This document shows, piece after piece, positions 25,468 through 33,978 of a DNA stretch of 49,444 nt. Each line of letters opens with the position of its first letter. Within the stretch, counting starts at the first letter, position 1. Below the pieces are notes generated by a model. It made no database searches, had not been told where the DNA came from, and saw only the letters and a list, made by a program, of their open reading frames with translations. This DNA comes from JALYOC01 sp036675345. Lineage in GTDB: Bacteria > Myxococcota > Myxococcia > Myxococcales > Myxococcaceae. Both the position numbers and the translations under genes were made by a program. Location: contig JAKFFE010000001.1 in assembly GCA_036675345.1 (NCBI GenBank), positions 1 through 49,444 of the forward strand. Reading direction: 5' to 3'.

Positions 25468-25872
25468 CTAGAGGAAGCGCTGGGTAAAGGCGTGCGGCAG
25501 CAGCTCTTCCAGGGCGTGGTCGGTCTGCTCTCCCTGGAGGTTGCGGGCCCGCACCCGGATCGAGGGGGCGGCGAACTCCGCCATCACCTGCCGGCACATT
25601 CCGCACGGAGGACAGGGCTTGGCGGAGTCGGCGACGATGGCGATCGCCAGCAGCCGTTTCTTGCCCTGGGCCACCGCGGCGCCGATCGCGTTGCGCTCCG
25701 CGCACACCGCCAGCCCGTAGGAGGCGTTCTCCACGTTGCAGCCGGAGATCAGCGAGCCATCCTCGAACAGCCCGGTCGCCCCGACCTTGAAGTTCGAATA
25801 GGGCGCGTGCGCCTGCGCACGCGCCGCGTGGGCCAACTCAAACATCCGATCCCAGGGAATCTCGGCGGGCAT
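25468..25872 (-). CDS. cdd: Cytidine deaminase
   Basis: A 134-residue homotetramer-type enzyme that deaminates cytidine and deoxycytidine to uridine and deoxyuridine. The zinc site is complete: C57 and E59 in GLAVCAERNAI, and C87/C90 in KPCPPCGMCRQ. N-terminal APYSNFKVGA is the substrate-binding signature. Length matches Bacillus-type Cdd (about 135). The ATG at 25872 lies 13 bases after the permease stop; a start 17 residues further upstream would overlap that gene. Downstream is the adenosine-type deaminase. Confidence 0.96.
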   Translation of the reverse strand: MPAEIPWDRMFELAHAARAQAHAPYSNFKVGATGLFEDGSLISGCNVENASYGLAVCAERNAIGAAVAQGKKRLLAIAIVADSAKPCPPCGMCRQVMAEFAAPSIRVRARNLQGEQTDHALEELLPHAFTQRFL

Positions 25873-25885
25873 GGGGTGGAGGATC

Positions 25886-27253
25886 CTAGCTCCCCGGAGG
25901 GACCGGCGCAGGTTTTGATCCACCGACGCGGCGGACCAGCACGGTCAGCCCCCACACCGCCGCCCCGATCAGCAGCACCTGGCCGGAGAAGATCCACTCC
26001 GCGGCCTGGGTCTGCGCCGCGTAGAGCAGGATCACCGAGCTGCCCACCGCCAGCAGCGGGAGCACCGGGCCTCCAGGCAGGCGATAGGCGCGCTCGGCGT
26101 CCGGCATCCGGCGGCGCAACACCAGCACCGCCAGGCAGGTGGGGATGTACTGGGCGAACAGGGCCACGTTGGAGACGTCCACCAGGGAGGCGAAGCCCAG
26201 CACCACCGCCAGCACCATCGACAGCGAGGTGGCCACCAGGATCGCCTGCCCGGGCGTGCCGTGCCGGGAGGTGCCGGTGAGCGCGCGGGGCAGGTAGCCA
26301 TCCTCGGCCAGGGCGGAGAACAGGCGGGGGCCGACCAGGGCGCTGCCGGCGCAGAAGCCGGCCATGGAGATCAGCGCCGCCAGGATGAACACCCTGCGGG
26401 CTCCCTCGCCGAACACCGCGGCCGCGGTGTCGATCAGCGGCTGGGTGCGCTGGGGCGAGCCCAGGTCGGGGACCACGCTCAGCGCCACCGTCTGCAGCAG
26501 GCAGTACAGCAAGGTGGCGCCCAGCAGGCTGCCCACGATGGCGATCGGGATGTTGCGGCGGGCCTGCTGGGCCTCTCCGGCGGGCACCGAGACGAACTCG
26601 AAGCCCGAGAGCATGAACACCGCCAGGAACGCCGCCGAGGCCACCCCGCACCAATAGCCCTGGGTGGCGCCGGGGGCGGAGGAGAAGATCCCGGTCACCA
26701 CCTCGGCGCGGATGAAGAACAGGCCCACCACGGCCAGCACCAGCAGCGGGGCCAGCTTGGCAAACGAGAGCAGATCCGAGGTCCGCGCGCCGGCCTTCAC
26801 CCCCAGATAGTTGATCGCCCCCAGCGCCCCGATCAGCAAGACGGCGGCCAGCGTCTCCCCGGTCACCGCCACGCTCCCCAGCTGGAACAGCGGCGGGGAG
26901 AGGCCAGGCCACAACGCGCTCAGCGCGGTGGCAAAGGCCCGGGCCACCGCGGCGAAGGCGAACACCCCGGTGGCGATGCTCATCCAGCCCACCGCGAACC
27001 CCACGTAGGGGCCGAAGGCGGCGCGGGCGTAGACGTAGGGGCCGCCGTTGCGGTCGAAGATCCCGCCACACTCGGCGAAGCACAGCGCGATCAGGATGCA
27101 CAGCACCCCGCAGGCGAAGATCCCCAGCACGCTGGCGTTGCCCGCCCGGCCCGCCAGCCCGGACAGCAACAGGTAGATCCCGGAGCCGACGATCCCGTTG
27201 ATCCCGATCCCCACGCAGTCCAGCAGGGTCAGGGTACGACCAGGGCGGGACAT
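25886..27253 (-). CDS. APC-superfamily amino acid/amine permease
   Basis: A 455-residue inner-membrane transporter with about 12 hydrophobic helices. The first helix carries GIGINGIVGSGIYLLLSG, the unwound substrate-binding helix of the APC fold. YLGVKAGARTSDLLSFAKL and ARRNIPIAIVGSLLG are further family hallmarks. The substrate is unknown; its place between a PilZ gene and cytidine deaminase may mean it handles a purine-, pyrimidine- or amine-related compound. The start ATG shares one base with the stop of the PilZ gene, so translation is coupled. Confidence 0.92.
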   Translation of the reverse strand: MSRPGRTLTLLDCVGIGINGIVGSGIYLLLSGLAGRAGNASVLGIFACGVLCILIALCFAECGGIFDRNGGPYVYARAAFGPYVGFAVGWMSIATGVFAFAAVARAFATALSALWPGLSPPLFQLGSVAVTGETLAAVLLIGALGAINYLGVKAGARTSDLLSFAKLAPLLVLAVVGLFFIRAEVVTGIFSSAPGATQGYWCGVASAAFLAVFMLSGFEFVSVPAGEAQQARRNIPIAIVGSLLGATLLYCLLQTVALSVVPDLGSPQRTQPLIDTAAAVFGEGARRVFILAALISMAGFCAGSALVGPRLFSALAEDGYLPRALTGTSRHGTPGQAILVATSLSMVLAVVLGFASLVDVSNVALFAQYIPTCLAVLVLRRRMPDAERAYRLPGGPVLPLLAVGSSVILLYAAQTQAAEWIFSGQVLLIGAAVWGLTVLVRRVGGSKPAPVPPGS

Positions 27254-27621
27254 CAGCTGCCGAGGCTGGCGATCAGGTTGTCGATGTACCGGGCGATCCC
27301 CAGCTCCTGCTCCAGGGACAGCTCCACGAACTTCAGATGCACCCGCTTGAGCGAGCCGGCGTCCCGCACCCGCAGGACCTCTGCCTTGCAGAGGATCTCC
27401 TGCTGCTGGTCGGGGAGGCGGAACTTGATCTGGTACAGGTCCCCGGCCCCGGCCACCGCGGTGTGGAACAGCGCTCCGCCAATGGAGAGGTCACCTTCGT
27501 GGAGCTGGAAGTCCCCGTCGCCGTTGATCGGCCGGACGTGGAACCGCATGGGCACACGCGGCGAGTCGCGGCGATCCGCGGGGTCGAAGGAATGCGGTCC
27601 GGAGCTGGTGGGGTCAGACAT
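27253..27621 (-). CDS. PilZ-domain c-di-GMP-binding protein
   Basis: A 122-residue single-domain protein. The c-di-GMP motifs are RRDSPRV (RxxxR near residue 18) and DLSIGGALF (D-x-S-x-x-G). It should act as a c-di-GMP receptor by protein contact. It is coupled to the APC permease gene by a one-base stop/start overlap and follows the purine nucleoside phosphorylase gene by 11 bases, so it is part of the nucleoside operon. Confidence 0.92.
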   Translation of the reverse strand: MSDPTSSGPHSFDPADRRDSPRVPMRFHVRPINGDGDFQLHEGDLSIGGALFHTAVAGAGDLYQIKFRLPDQQQEILCKAEVLRVRDAGSLKRVHLKFVELSLEQELGIARYIDNLIASLGS

Positions 27622-27632
27622 GTCGGGGCGGA

Positions 27633-28466
27633 CTATACCTTCGCGGCAGCGGGGAGGAATTGGGTCAACACCTTGGCGAAGACGTCCCGGACCCGGTTGG
27701 CGGTCTCCGCCACCTCCTCGTGGGAGAGCGGCTTGTGGCCAATCCCCGCCGCCAGGTTGGTGATGCAGCTGATCCCCGCGCAGGGGACGCCCATGTGGGA
27801 GGCGGCAATCACCTCCGGCACGGTGCTCATCCCGATCGCGTCGGCGCCCAGCACCCGCAGCATCCGGATCTCGGCCGGGGTCTCGTAGGAGGGCCCGGAG
27901 AGCATCGCGTACACGCCCTTGCGGACATCCACCCCCATCTCCTCCGCCGAGCGCATCAACAGCGCGGTGAGGGTGGGGCTGTAGGCGGTGCTCATGTCCG
28001 GGAAGCGCGGCCCGACCCGGTCGTCGTTGGGGCCGTTGAGCGGGTTCCAGCCGGAGAGGTTCAGATGGTCGCTGATCGCCATCAAGTCTCCGGGGCGCAG
28101 CGCCAGGTTCACCCCGCCGGCGGCGTTGGTGACCACCAGGGCGCGGATCCCCAGCGCGCAGAGGACCCGGGCGGGAAAGGCCACCTTGTGGGGAGCGTAG
28201 CCCTCGTAGAAGTGCACCCGGCCCTGCATCGCCACCACCGGCTCCCCCTGGAGGGTGCCCAGCACCAGCCGCCCGGCGTGGCCGGGGACCGAGGAGTGGG
28301 GGAAGTGGGGAAGCTCGTTGTAGGGGATGACCACCTTGTCCGCGAAGGTGTCCGCGAAGTCCCCCAGCCCGCTGCCCAGGATGATGCCCACCTTGGGGGG
28401 AGCCAGCTTCCCGCCGCGCTGACGGATCACCGCCACCGTCTCCTGCAGTTCGTCGAACATCGCCAT
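27633..28466 (-). CDS. Purine nucleoside phosphorylase (trimeric type)
   Basis: A 277-residue enzyme that splits purine (deoxy)nucleosides with phosphate to give base and (deoxy)ribose-1-phosphate. Phosphate-site residues lie in ILGSGLGDFAD (S32), PGHAGR (H63) and RVHFYEGY (R83, H85). The purine site is in NAAGG (114-118), GPSYETPAE (E195) and GMSTVPE. It matches the PunA/human-PNP type in length and order rather than the hexameric DeoD type. Its neighbours supply deaminated substrate (deaminase genes) and use the sugar phosphate (mutase and DeoC further along). Confidence 0.95.
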   Translation of the reverse strand: MAMFDELQETVAVIRQRGGKLAPPKVGIILGSGLGDFADTFADKVVIPYNELPHFPHSSVPGHAGRLVLGTLQGEPVVAMQGRVHFYEGYAPHKVAFPARVLCALGIRALVVTNAAGGVNLALRPGDLMAISDHLNLSGWNPLNGPNDDRVGPRFPDMSTAYSPTLTALLMRSAEEMGVDVRKGVYAMLSGPSYETPAEIRMLRVLGADAIGMSTVPEVIAASHMGVPCAGISCITNLAAGIGHKPLSHEEVAETANRVRDVFAKVLTQFLPAAAKV

Positions 28467-28501
28467 AGGCCGCGCATCATGGCGCGACAGGGATCAGGGA
28501 T

Positions 28502-28522
28502 TACAAAATAATGACTTTTGTA
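28502..28522. promoter_or_regulatory. AT-rich inverted repeat upstream of the purine nucleoside phosphorylase gene
   Basis: TACAAAA-taatgac-TTTTGTA, a perfect 7-base inverted repeat within an AT-rich patch of about 30 bases, in a 76-base gap between the CcdA-thioredoxin gene and the phosphorylase gene. It could be an operator and promoter for the phosphorylase operon, or a terminator of the upstream gene. Confidence 0.4.
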
Positions 28523-28542
28523 TTACCGCCCGCCTCGCGCGG

Positions 28543-29742
28543 CTACGAGCAGGGCTTCCCGGCGGCCGCTTCCACCGACTCCCGGACCCGCTCCACCGAC
28601 TGTTCCCCGATCAGCCGCGAGACTTCCTTGCCGCCGCGATCCAGGAACACATAGGTGGGCACCCCGAACACCCCCCGGGAGCGGGCGTGGGACAGCCCGG
28701 AGGAGGTCCCCACGTCGACGCGGCGGAAGGGAGCCCCGGTGTCGGAACAGCCCTTCTCCGCCGAGGCCACCACCGGCTTCATCCGCTCGCAGACCGGGCA
28801 GTGACCGCTCTCGAAGGCCAGCACCTGCGCGCCCTCGTGGACCCAGGGGGTGACCGGAGCCACCGGGGTGGACACCGCGTCGGTGGCGACCTCCGGCAGG
28901 GCGCAGGCCTCGGTGGAGACCCCACAGGCCTCCACCGCCTCGCCGTCCGCCGGAGCCGAAGCCGAAGCCGAAGCCGGGTCCGCCGCCGCGAGAGTCGCCT
29001 CGCCGCTGACCGCCGAAGCCGCCACCGCCGAATCGTCAACCACGGTAGTCCCCAACAGCAGCCCGGTGATCATCAGCACGCCCACCGTGGCCACCGCCGC
29101 GCCGGTCAGCTTCTCCAGCTTGCCCAGGTGCGGCTTGATCTTGTCCATCCAGCGGAAGGCGCCGGCGCTGAACGCGGCCACCAGCACCAGCGGGAAGCTC
29201 AGCCCGGCGGCGAACACCGCCAGGTACAGCGCCGAGGACAGCGGATCCGCGCTGGAGGTGGCGGCGAAGGACAGCGCCGCGCCCAGCACCGGGCCCACGC
29301 ACGGGGTCCAGCCGAGGGCGAAGGCGGCGCCCAGTCCGAAGGCGGACAGCAGCCCGGTCCCCTGTCGGACCTTGCTCAGGGCAGGCCGGACGTCCCGGTC
29401 CAGGAACGGGATCTTCAACAGCCCCATCAGCTTGAGCCCGAATAGCACCAGGGCCACCCCGGCCAGGGGAATCCACTTGTCGCGGTGGGCCTCCAGCGAG
29501 GCGCCCATCGCGCCGGCGGCCACGCCCAGGGCCACGAACACCGAGGAGAGTCCCAGGGAGAAGGCAATGCCGATCCCCACCAACCCCCGCCCGTTTCGGC
29601 CGGCACGCAGGTCGGCCACCGAGGCCCCGGAGAGGAAGGAGAGGTAGAGCGGGATCAGCGGCAGCACGCACGGGGAGGCGAAGGTCAACAGCCCCGCGGC
29701 GAACAACCCTGCAAAGGAAAGTGGCTCCATGGCTCCCGTCAC
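28543..29742 (-). CDS. CcdA-like thiol-disulfide transporter fused to a thioredoxin domain
   Basis: A 399-residue inner-membrane protein. Residues 1-235 are a six-helix CcdA/DsbD-type electron conduit with its two key Cys, C25 in SPCVLPL and C148 in TPCVGP. A low-complexity Ala/Ser linker (about 240-300, with two extra Cys, C273 and C280) leads to a C-terminal thioredoxin fold with CPVC (315-318) and cis-Pro P362 (VPTYVF). It should move reducing power across the membrane. GTG 29742 has GGGGA upstream; ATG 29730 is nearly as likely. The fusion resembles DsbD without its N-terminal domain. Confidence 0.9.
   Translation of the reverse strand: MTGAMEPLSFAGLFAAGLLTFASPCVLPLIPLYLSFLSGASVADLRAGRNGRGLVGIGIAFSLGLSSVFVALGVAAGAMGASLEAHRDKWIPLAGVALVLFGLKLMGLLKIPFLDRDVRPALSKVRQGTGLLSAFGLGAAFALGWTPCVGPVLGAALSFAATSSADPLSSALYLAVFAAGLSFPLVLVAAFSAGAFRWMDKIKPHLGKLEKLTGAAVATVGVLMITGLLLGTTVVDDSAVAASAVSGEATLAAADPASASASAPADGEAVEACGVSTEACALPEVATDAVSTPVAPVTPWVHEGAQVLAFESGHCPVCERMKPVVASAEKGCSDTGAPFRRVDVGTSSGLSHARSRGVFGVPTYVFLDRGGKEVSRLIGEQSVERVRESVEAAAGKPCS
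28955..28975. repeat. Hexanucleotide repeat in the CcdA-thioredoxin linker
   Basis: Three and a half copies of gccgaa, encoding the Ala-Ser run of the linker. The unit length is a multiple of three, so copy-number change would alter linker length without frameshift. Confidence 0.7.
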
Positions 29743-29918
29743 GCCTACGTCCCCGCCCCTTCGGCGGTTACACCCCTACAGCGGGCGACCCGGACGTATT
29801 CTCGCCTTTCTGCTCGACGAGCGCACGGATCGCAAATGGAGCCCAAGGTACCCACCTGGACCCACCGGCGCACCCTGAACTGGCGGCCCAGGGGCAGGCA
29901 AGCAGGCAGCAAGGTGTC

Positions 29919-31223
29919 CTATTCCAGCCGCTCCAGCACCAGGGGTCGGGAGGTGGGCGCCGAACCGGCGATCCGATAGGCGCGGGAGAGCCGGCCCTTC
30001 ACCTCCTCCACCTTCTCCGGGTCGTTGAAGTGGATCCGCACCAGCGGTTCGCCGCGGGAGACCTGCTCTCCCACCTTGCGCAGCAGGGTGAAGCCGACCG
30101 CGGGGTCGATCTGGCTGTCCACCCGCTCACGCCCGGCCCCCAGCGCCACCCCGGCCAGCCCCACCGCCTCGCAGTCGATCCCGGCCACGAAGCCGTCCGC
30201 CCCCGCGGTGACCTCGGTCTGCTGCCGCGCCTGGGGAAGCAATGAGTAATCGTCGAGGGCGTCCGGGTTTCCCCCCTGCCAGCGGACGATCTCCTTGAAC
30301 TTGGCGACCGCCGCGCCGCTCTCCATCGCCTCCTGCATCCGGGCGCGGGCCTCCTTCCTGTCCCGGGCCTTGCCGCCCAGGATCAACATCTCCCCGGTCA
30401 GCTCCAGGGTGATCTCGGTGTAGTCGGCGGGCGCGCGCCCCCGCAGCATCTCCACCGCTTCCACCACCTCCAGCGCGTTGCCCACCGCCGCCCCCAGCGG
30501 CTGGTCCATGTCGGTGAGCAGCGCCACCACCTTGCGACCCATCTGGCGGCCGATGCCGATCATCGTCCGGGCCAGCCGGCGGGCGTCCTCCGGGGTCTTC
30601 ATGAACGCGCCGGAGCCGACCTTCACGTCCAGCACCAGGGCGTTGATCCCCTCCGCCAGCTTCTTGCTCATGATCGAGCTGGCGATCAGCGGCAGACAGT
30701 CCACCGTGGCGGTCACGTCCCGCAGCGCGTAGAGCTTCTTGTCCGCCGGGGCCAGGGTGGCGGTCTGGCCGATCAGGCAGGCCCCCACCTCCCGGACCAT
30801 CTGCCGGTACTGCTGGACGTTGAGGTCCACCCGGAACCCGGGGATCGACTCCAGCTTGTCCAGGGTCCCGCCGGTGTGGCCCAGGCCGCGGCCGGAGATC
30901 ATCGGCACCGGGACCCCGCAGGCGGCGGCCAGCGGCGCCAGGGAGAGGGAGACCTTGTCCCCCACCCCTCCGGTGGAGTGCTTGTCCACCTTCACCCCGG
31001 GGATGTCGGAGAGGTCCAGCTCCTCGCCGGACTGGAGCATCGCCTGGGTCCAGGCGCCCAGCTCCACCTCGTCCAGGCCCCGGAAGAACACCGCCATCGC
31101 CATTGCCGACATCTGGTAGTCGGGCACCGCCCCCCGAGTGTAGTCGAGGAGGAACTCGCGGATGTCTTCCGGCGCCAGGGTGCGGCCGTCCCGCTTGGCC
31201 TTGATCAGCTCGTAGGGAGTCAC
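29919..31223 (-). CDS. Pyrimidine-nucleoside / thymidine phosphorylase
   Basis: A 434-residue enzyme that converts thymidine, deoxyuridine or uridine plus phosphate to base and (deoxy)ribose-1-phosphate. The family signature is KHSTGGVGDKVSL (from residue 81), followed by SGRGLGHTGGTLDKLESIPG and SSIMSKKLAEG. Length is typical (about 430-440). GTG 31223 (MTPYELIKAKRDG) matches the usual N-terminus; the longer frame to 31289 would overlap the divergent transporter promoter region. It is first in the minus-strand nucleoside run and diverges from the BMP-type importer operon across 68 bases. Confidence 0.95.
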   Translation of the reverse strand: MTPYELIKAKRDGRTLAPEDIREFLLDYTRGAVPDYQMSAMAMAVFFRGLDEVELGAWTQAMLQSGEELDLSDIPGVKVDKHSTGGVGDKVSLSLAPLAAACGVPVPMISGRGLGHTGGTLDKLESIPGFRVDLNVQQYRQMVREVGACLIGQTATLAPADKKLYALRDVTATVDCLPLIASSIMSKKLAEGINALVLDVKVGSGAFMKTPEDARRLARTMIGIGRQMGRKVVALLTDMDQPLGAAVGNALEVVEAVEMLRGRAPADYTEITLELTGEMLILGGKARDRKEARARMQEAMESGAAVAKFKEIVRWQGGNPDALDDYSLLPQARQQTEVTAGADGFVAGIDCEAVGLAGVALGAGRERVDSQIDPAVGFTLLRKVGEQVSRGEPLVRIHFNDPEKVEEVKGRLSRAYRIAGSAPTSRPLVLERLE

Positions 31224-31291
31224 CCGGCAGGAGATACCAGCACTTCTCTCTCGTGTCCGCTTGGCGCCCTGTCTCTGGTAAATGGTCACCC

Positions 31292-32452
31292 ATGTCGACG
31301 ACGCTTTCGAGAGCCGCCCTGGCCGCCGTGCTGTTCCTGACCGTGGGATGCAAGAAGGACCAGACCTCCCCTCCCCCCGCCACCAAGTCCCTGAAGATTG
31401 GGCTGGTCACCGACGTGGGGGGCCGTGGAGACCACTCCTTCAATGACTCCGCCTTGCGCGGGCTGGAGCTGTGGGCGGGTGGGAAGAACTACCAGAGCGG
31501 CCGCTACGTGGAGGCCCCGGCCACCGAGGTGCAGGCCTCGCTGCCCGCGGATCTGGCCGCACGCCAGCCGCCGATCGCCCCGGTGGGGGTGACCCCGCTG
31601 ATCCTGCAGAGCAAGGCGCAGGAGGACTACGAGCCCAACCTCCAGCTGGTGGTGGACCAGGGCGCGGGGCTGACCATCGGGGTGGGCTACATGATGGAGA
31701 ACGCGGTGGAGGCCATCGCCCGGCGCAACCCGGAGGCGCGCTTCCTGCTGATCGACAGCCCGGTGATGGACAAGGGCACCCCGGTCACCCTGCCCAACGT
31801 GCGCACGGTGGTGTTCCGCGAGGAGCAGGGCAGCTTCCTGGTGGGCGCGCTGGCCGGGCTGGTCTCCCAGACCGGGAAGATCGGCTTCGTGGGCGGGATC
31901 GAGGTCCCGCTGATCAAGAAGTTCGAGGCCGGCTTCCGCGCCGGGGTGGCCACCACCCGTCCGGAGGCGGCCCAGACCCTGCTGGTCAACTACACCGGCT
32001 CCTTCGACAACGTGGCCGCCGGCAAGCAGGTGACCCAGGATCTGCTCTCCAAGGGGGTGGACGTGGTCTTCCACGCCGCCGGCAGCGACGGGCTGGGGGT
32101 GATCCAGGCGGTGAAGGAGGCGCGGGCCGCGGGCAAGGCGGTGTACGCGATCGGGGTGGACTCGGATCAGTCCCACCTGGCGCCCGAGGCGGTGCTGACC
32201 TCGATGGTCAAGCGGGTGGACCTGGCGGTGTACGAGGCGGCGCGGGATCTGGCGACCGACAAGTGGACCGCCGGGGACCGCACCCTGGGGCTGGCCGAGG
32301 GCGGAGTGGCCTACGCGCCGGTCCGGGTCCCGCTGGAGAAGAAGGAGCAGGTGCTGGCCCAGGTGGAGGCGCTGCGGGAGCGGATCGTCAAAGGAGAGCT
32401 GCAGGTCCCCCAGAACGCCACCGAGCTGGCAGCCTTCAAGGTCGCGCCCTGA
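31292..32452 (+). CDS. BMP-family (nucleoside-type) ABC substrate-binding lipoprotein
   Basis: A 386-residue lipoprotein: MSTTLSRAALAAVLFLTVGC, lipobox LTVGC, Cys 20. The mature domain has BMP family marks GLVTDVGGRGDHSFNDSALR, IGVGYMMENAVEAIA, VVFREEQGSFLVGALAG and VVFHAAGSDGLGVIQA. BMP proteins mostly bind nucleosides (PnrA type). It is first in a four-gene ABC importer operon whose neighbours are nucleoside phosphorylases and deaminases, which supports nucleoside uptake. The start at ATG 31292 is chosen because it begins the signal peptide. Its stop overlaps the start of the ATPase gene. Confidence 0.94.
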   Translation: MSTTLSRAALAAVLFLTVGCKKDQTSPPPATKSLKIGLVTDVGGRGDHSFNDSALRGLELWAGGKNYQSGRYVEAPATEVQASLPADLAARQPPIAPVGVTPLILQSKAQEDYEPNLQLVVDQGAGLTIGVGYMMENAVEAIARRNPEARFLLIDSPVMDKGTPVTLPNVRTVVFREEQGSFLVGALAGLVSQTGKIGFVGGIEVPLIKKFEAGFRAGVATTRPEAAQTLLVNYTGSFDNVAAGKQVTQDLLSKGVDVVFHAAGSDGLGVIQAVKEARAAGKAVYAIGVDSDQSHLAPEAVLTSMVKRVDLAVYEAARDLATDKWTAGDRTLGLAEGGVAYAPVRVPLEKKEQVLAQVEALRERIVKGELQVPQNATELAAFKVAP

Positions 32453-33978
32453 TCTCGCTGAAAGACATCTCCAAGTCCTTCGGCCCCACCGTGGCGCTGG
32501 AGCGGGCCTCGCTGGAGCTGGGCGAGGGCGAACTGGTGGCGGTGGTCGGCGAGAATGGCGCCGGCAAGACGTCGCTGATGAACGTCCTCTACGGGCTGTA
32601 CCAGCCGGACCAGGGAGAGATCCGGATTGGCGGGGAGCGGGTCCGGCTCAAGAGTCCCAAGGAGGCCCTGGCCCGCGGGATCGGGATGGTGCACCAGCAC
32701 TTCATGCTGGTCCCCAACCTGACCGTGGCGGAGAACGTGGTGCTGGGCCACGAGCCCCGGCGCTTCGGCCTGCTGGACTTCCAGCGGGCCTGCGCCCAGG
32801 TGGAGGAGACCTGCCGCCGCTTCGGGTTCCGGTTGGATCCCCGGGCCCTGGTCCAGGACCTCTCGGTGGGCTCGCAGCAGAAGGTGGAGATCGTCAAGGC
32901 CCTGCACCGGGGCGCGCGGATCCTGATCCTGGATGAGCCCACCGCGGTGCTCACCCCCCAGGAGTCGGACGAGCTGTTCGGGGTGGCCCGCGAGCTGGCC
33001 CGGGCCGGACACACGGTGGTGTTCATCTCCCACAAGCTGCGCGAGGTGCTCTCGGTGGCGGAGCGGATCATCGTGATGCGCCGCGGCCGCACGGTGGCGG
33101 AGGTGAAGGCGGCAGGGACCTCCCCCGAACAGCTGGCGGAGCTGATGGTGGGAGGGAAGTTGCCGGAGGCGATTGCCGCCCGGGAACCGGTGTCCCCGCA
33201 GGCCCCGGCGGTGCTGGAGCTGCGGGAGGTGTCCGCCGGAGGGGCGCACGGGAAGAACGCCCTGTCCGGGGTCAGCCTCACCGTCCGCCAGGGGGAGATC
33301 GTGGGAATCGCCGGAGTGGACGGCAACGGCCAAAGCGAGCTGGCGGAGGTGCTGACCGGGCTGCGCGCCGCCTCCGGGGGCCAGCTGTTCCTGGAGGGTC
33401 AGCCGCTGATCGGCACCCCGGGGGATCGTCGCGGCCGCGGGCTGACCCACATCCCCGAGGATCGGCTGCGGCGGGCGATCATCTCCCCGATGACCGTGGA
33501 GGAGAACATGGCCCTGGGCCGGCAGCACGCCGCGCCCTTCGCCCACGGTCCGTGGATCGACCAGGAGGGCCGGCGGGAACGCACCGCCCGGTTGCTGAAG
33601 GACTACGACGTCCGGCCCCAGGATCCCCTGGCCCGGATGGGGGGGCTCTCCGGCGGCAATCAGCAGAAGGTGGTGGTGGCCCGGGAGCTGGATCCTGCGC
33701 CGAAGGTGATCGTGGTGGTCCAGCCCACCCGCGGGCTGGACATTGGCGCGGTGGCGCAGGTGCACCGGCGGCTGATCGCCGAGCGCGCCCGGGGCGCGGC
33801 GGTGCTGCTGATCTCGCTGGATCTGGATGAGGTGCTGGCCCTGGCCGACCGGGTCTACGTCCTCTTCGGGGGGCGGATCGCCGGAGAACTGGTCCGCGCC
33901 CAGTTCGACGAGCGGCGGATCGGTCGGATGATGCTGGGCGCTCCCGAGGCGCCTCCGGAGATCGCGGCCCATGGCTAG
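32449..33978 (+). CDS. ABC importer double ATP-binding protein (sugar/nucleoside type), non-ATG start
   Basis: A 509-residue protein with two fused ATPase halves, as in RbsA and BMP-type importers. Half 1: Walker A GENGAGKT (34-41), signature LSVGSQQKVEI, Walker B ILILDEPTAVL. Half 2 has the degenerate Walker A GVDGNGQS, signature LSGGNQQKVVVAREL and VVVQPTRGLDIGA, typical of the inactive half. No ATG, GTG or TTG is available at the N-terminus. The likely start is CTG 32449, overlapping the TGA of the upstream gene, which gives MISLKDISKSFGPTVAL. It overlaps the permease gene by 8 bases. Confidence 0.92.
   Translation: MISLKDISKSFGPTVALERASLELGEGELVAVVGENGAGKTSLMNVLYGLYQPDQGEIRIGGERVRLKSPKEALARGIGMVHQHFMLVPNLTVAENVVLGHEPRRFGLLDFQRACAQVEETCRRFGFRLDPRALVQDLSVGSQQKVEIVKALHRGARILILDEPTAVLTPQESDELFGVARELARAGHTVVFISHKLREVLSVAERIIVMRRGRTVAEVKAAGTSPEQLAELMVGGKLPEAIAAREPVSPQAPAVLELREVSAGGAHGKNALSGVSLTVRQGEIVGIAGVDGNGQSELAEVLTGLRAASGGQLFLEGQPLIGTPGDRRGRGLTHIPEDRLRRAIISPMTVEENMALGRQHAAPFAHGPWIDQEGRRERTARLLKDYDVRPQDPLARMGGLSGGNQQKVVVARELDPAPKVIVVVQPTRGLDIGAVAQVHRRLIAERARGAAVLLISLDLDEVLALADRVYVLFGGRIAGELVRAQFDERRIGRMMLGAPEAPPEIAAHG

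Noticed and set aside
31471..32448. N-terminal extension of the ABC ATPase frame through the binding-protein gene
   Set aside because: The extension is a shadow of the BMP lipoprotein; homology to ATPases begins at about 32452.
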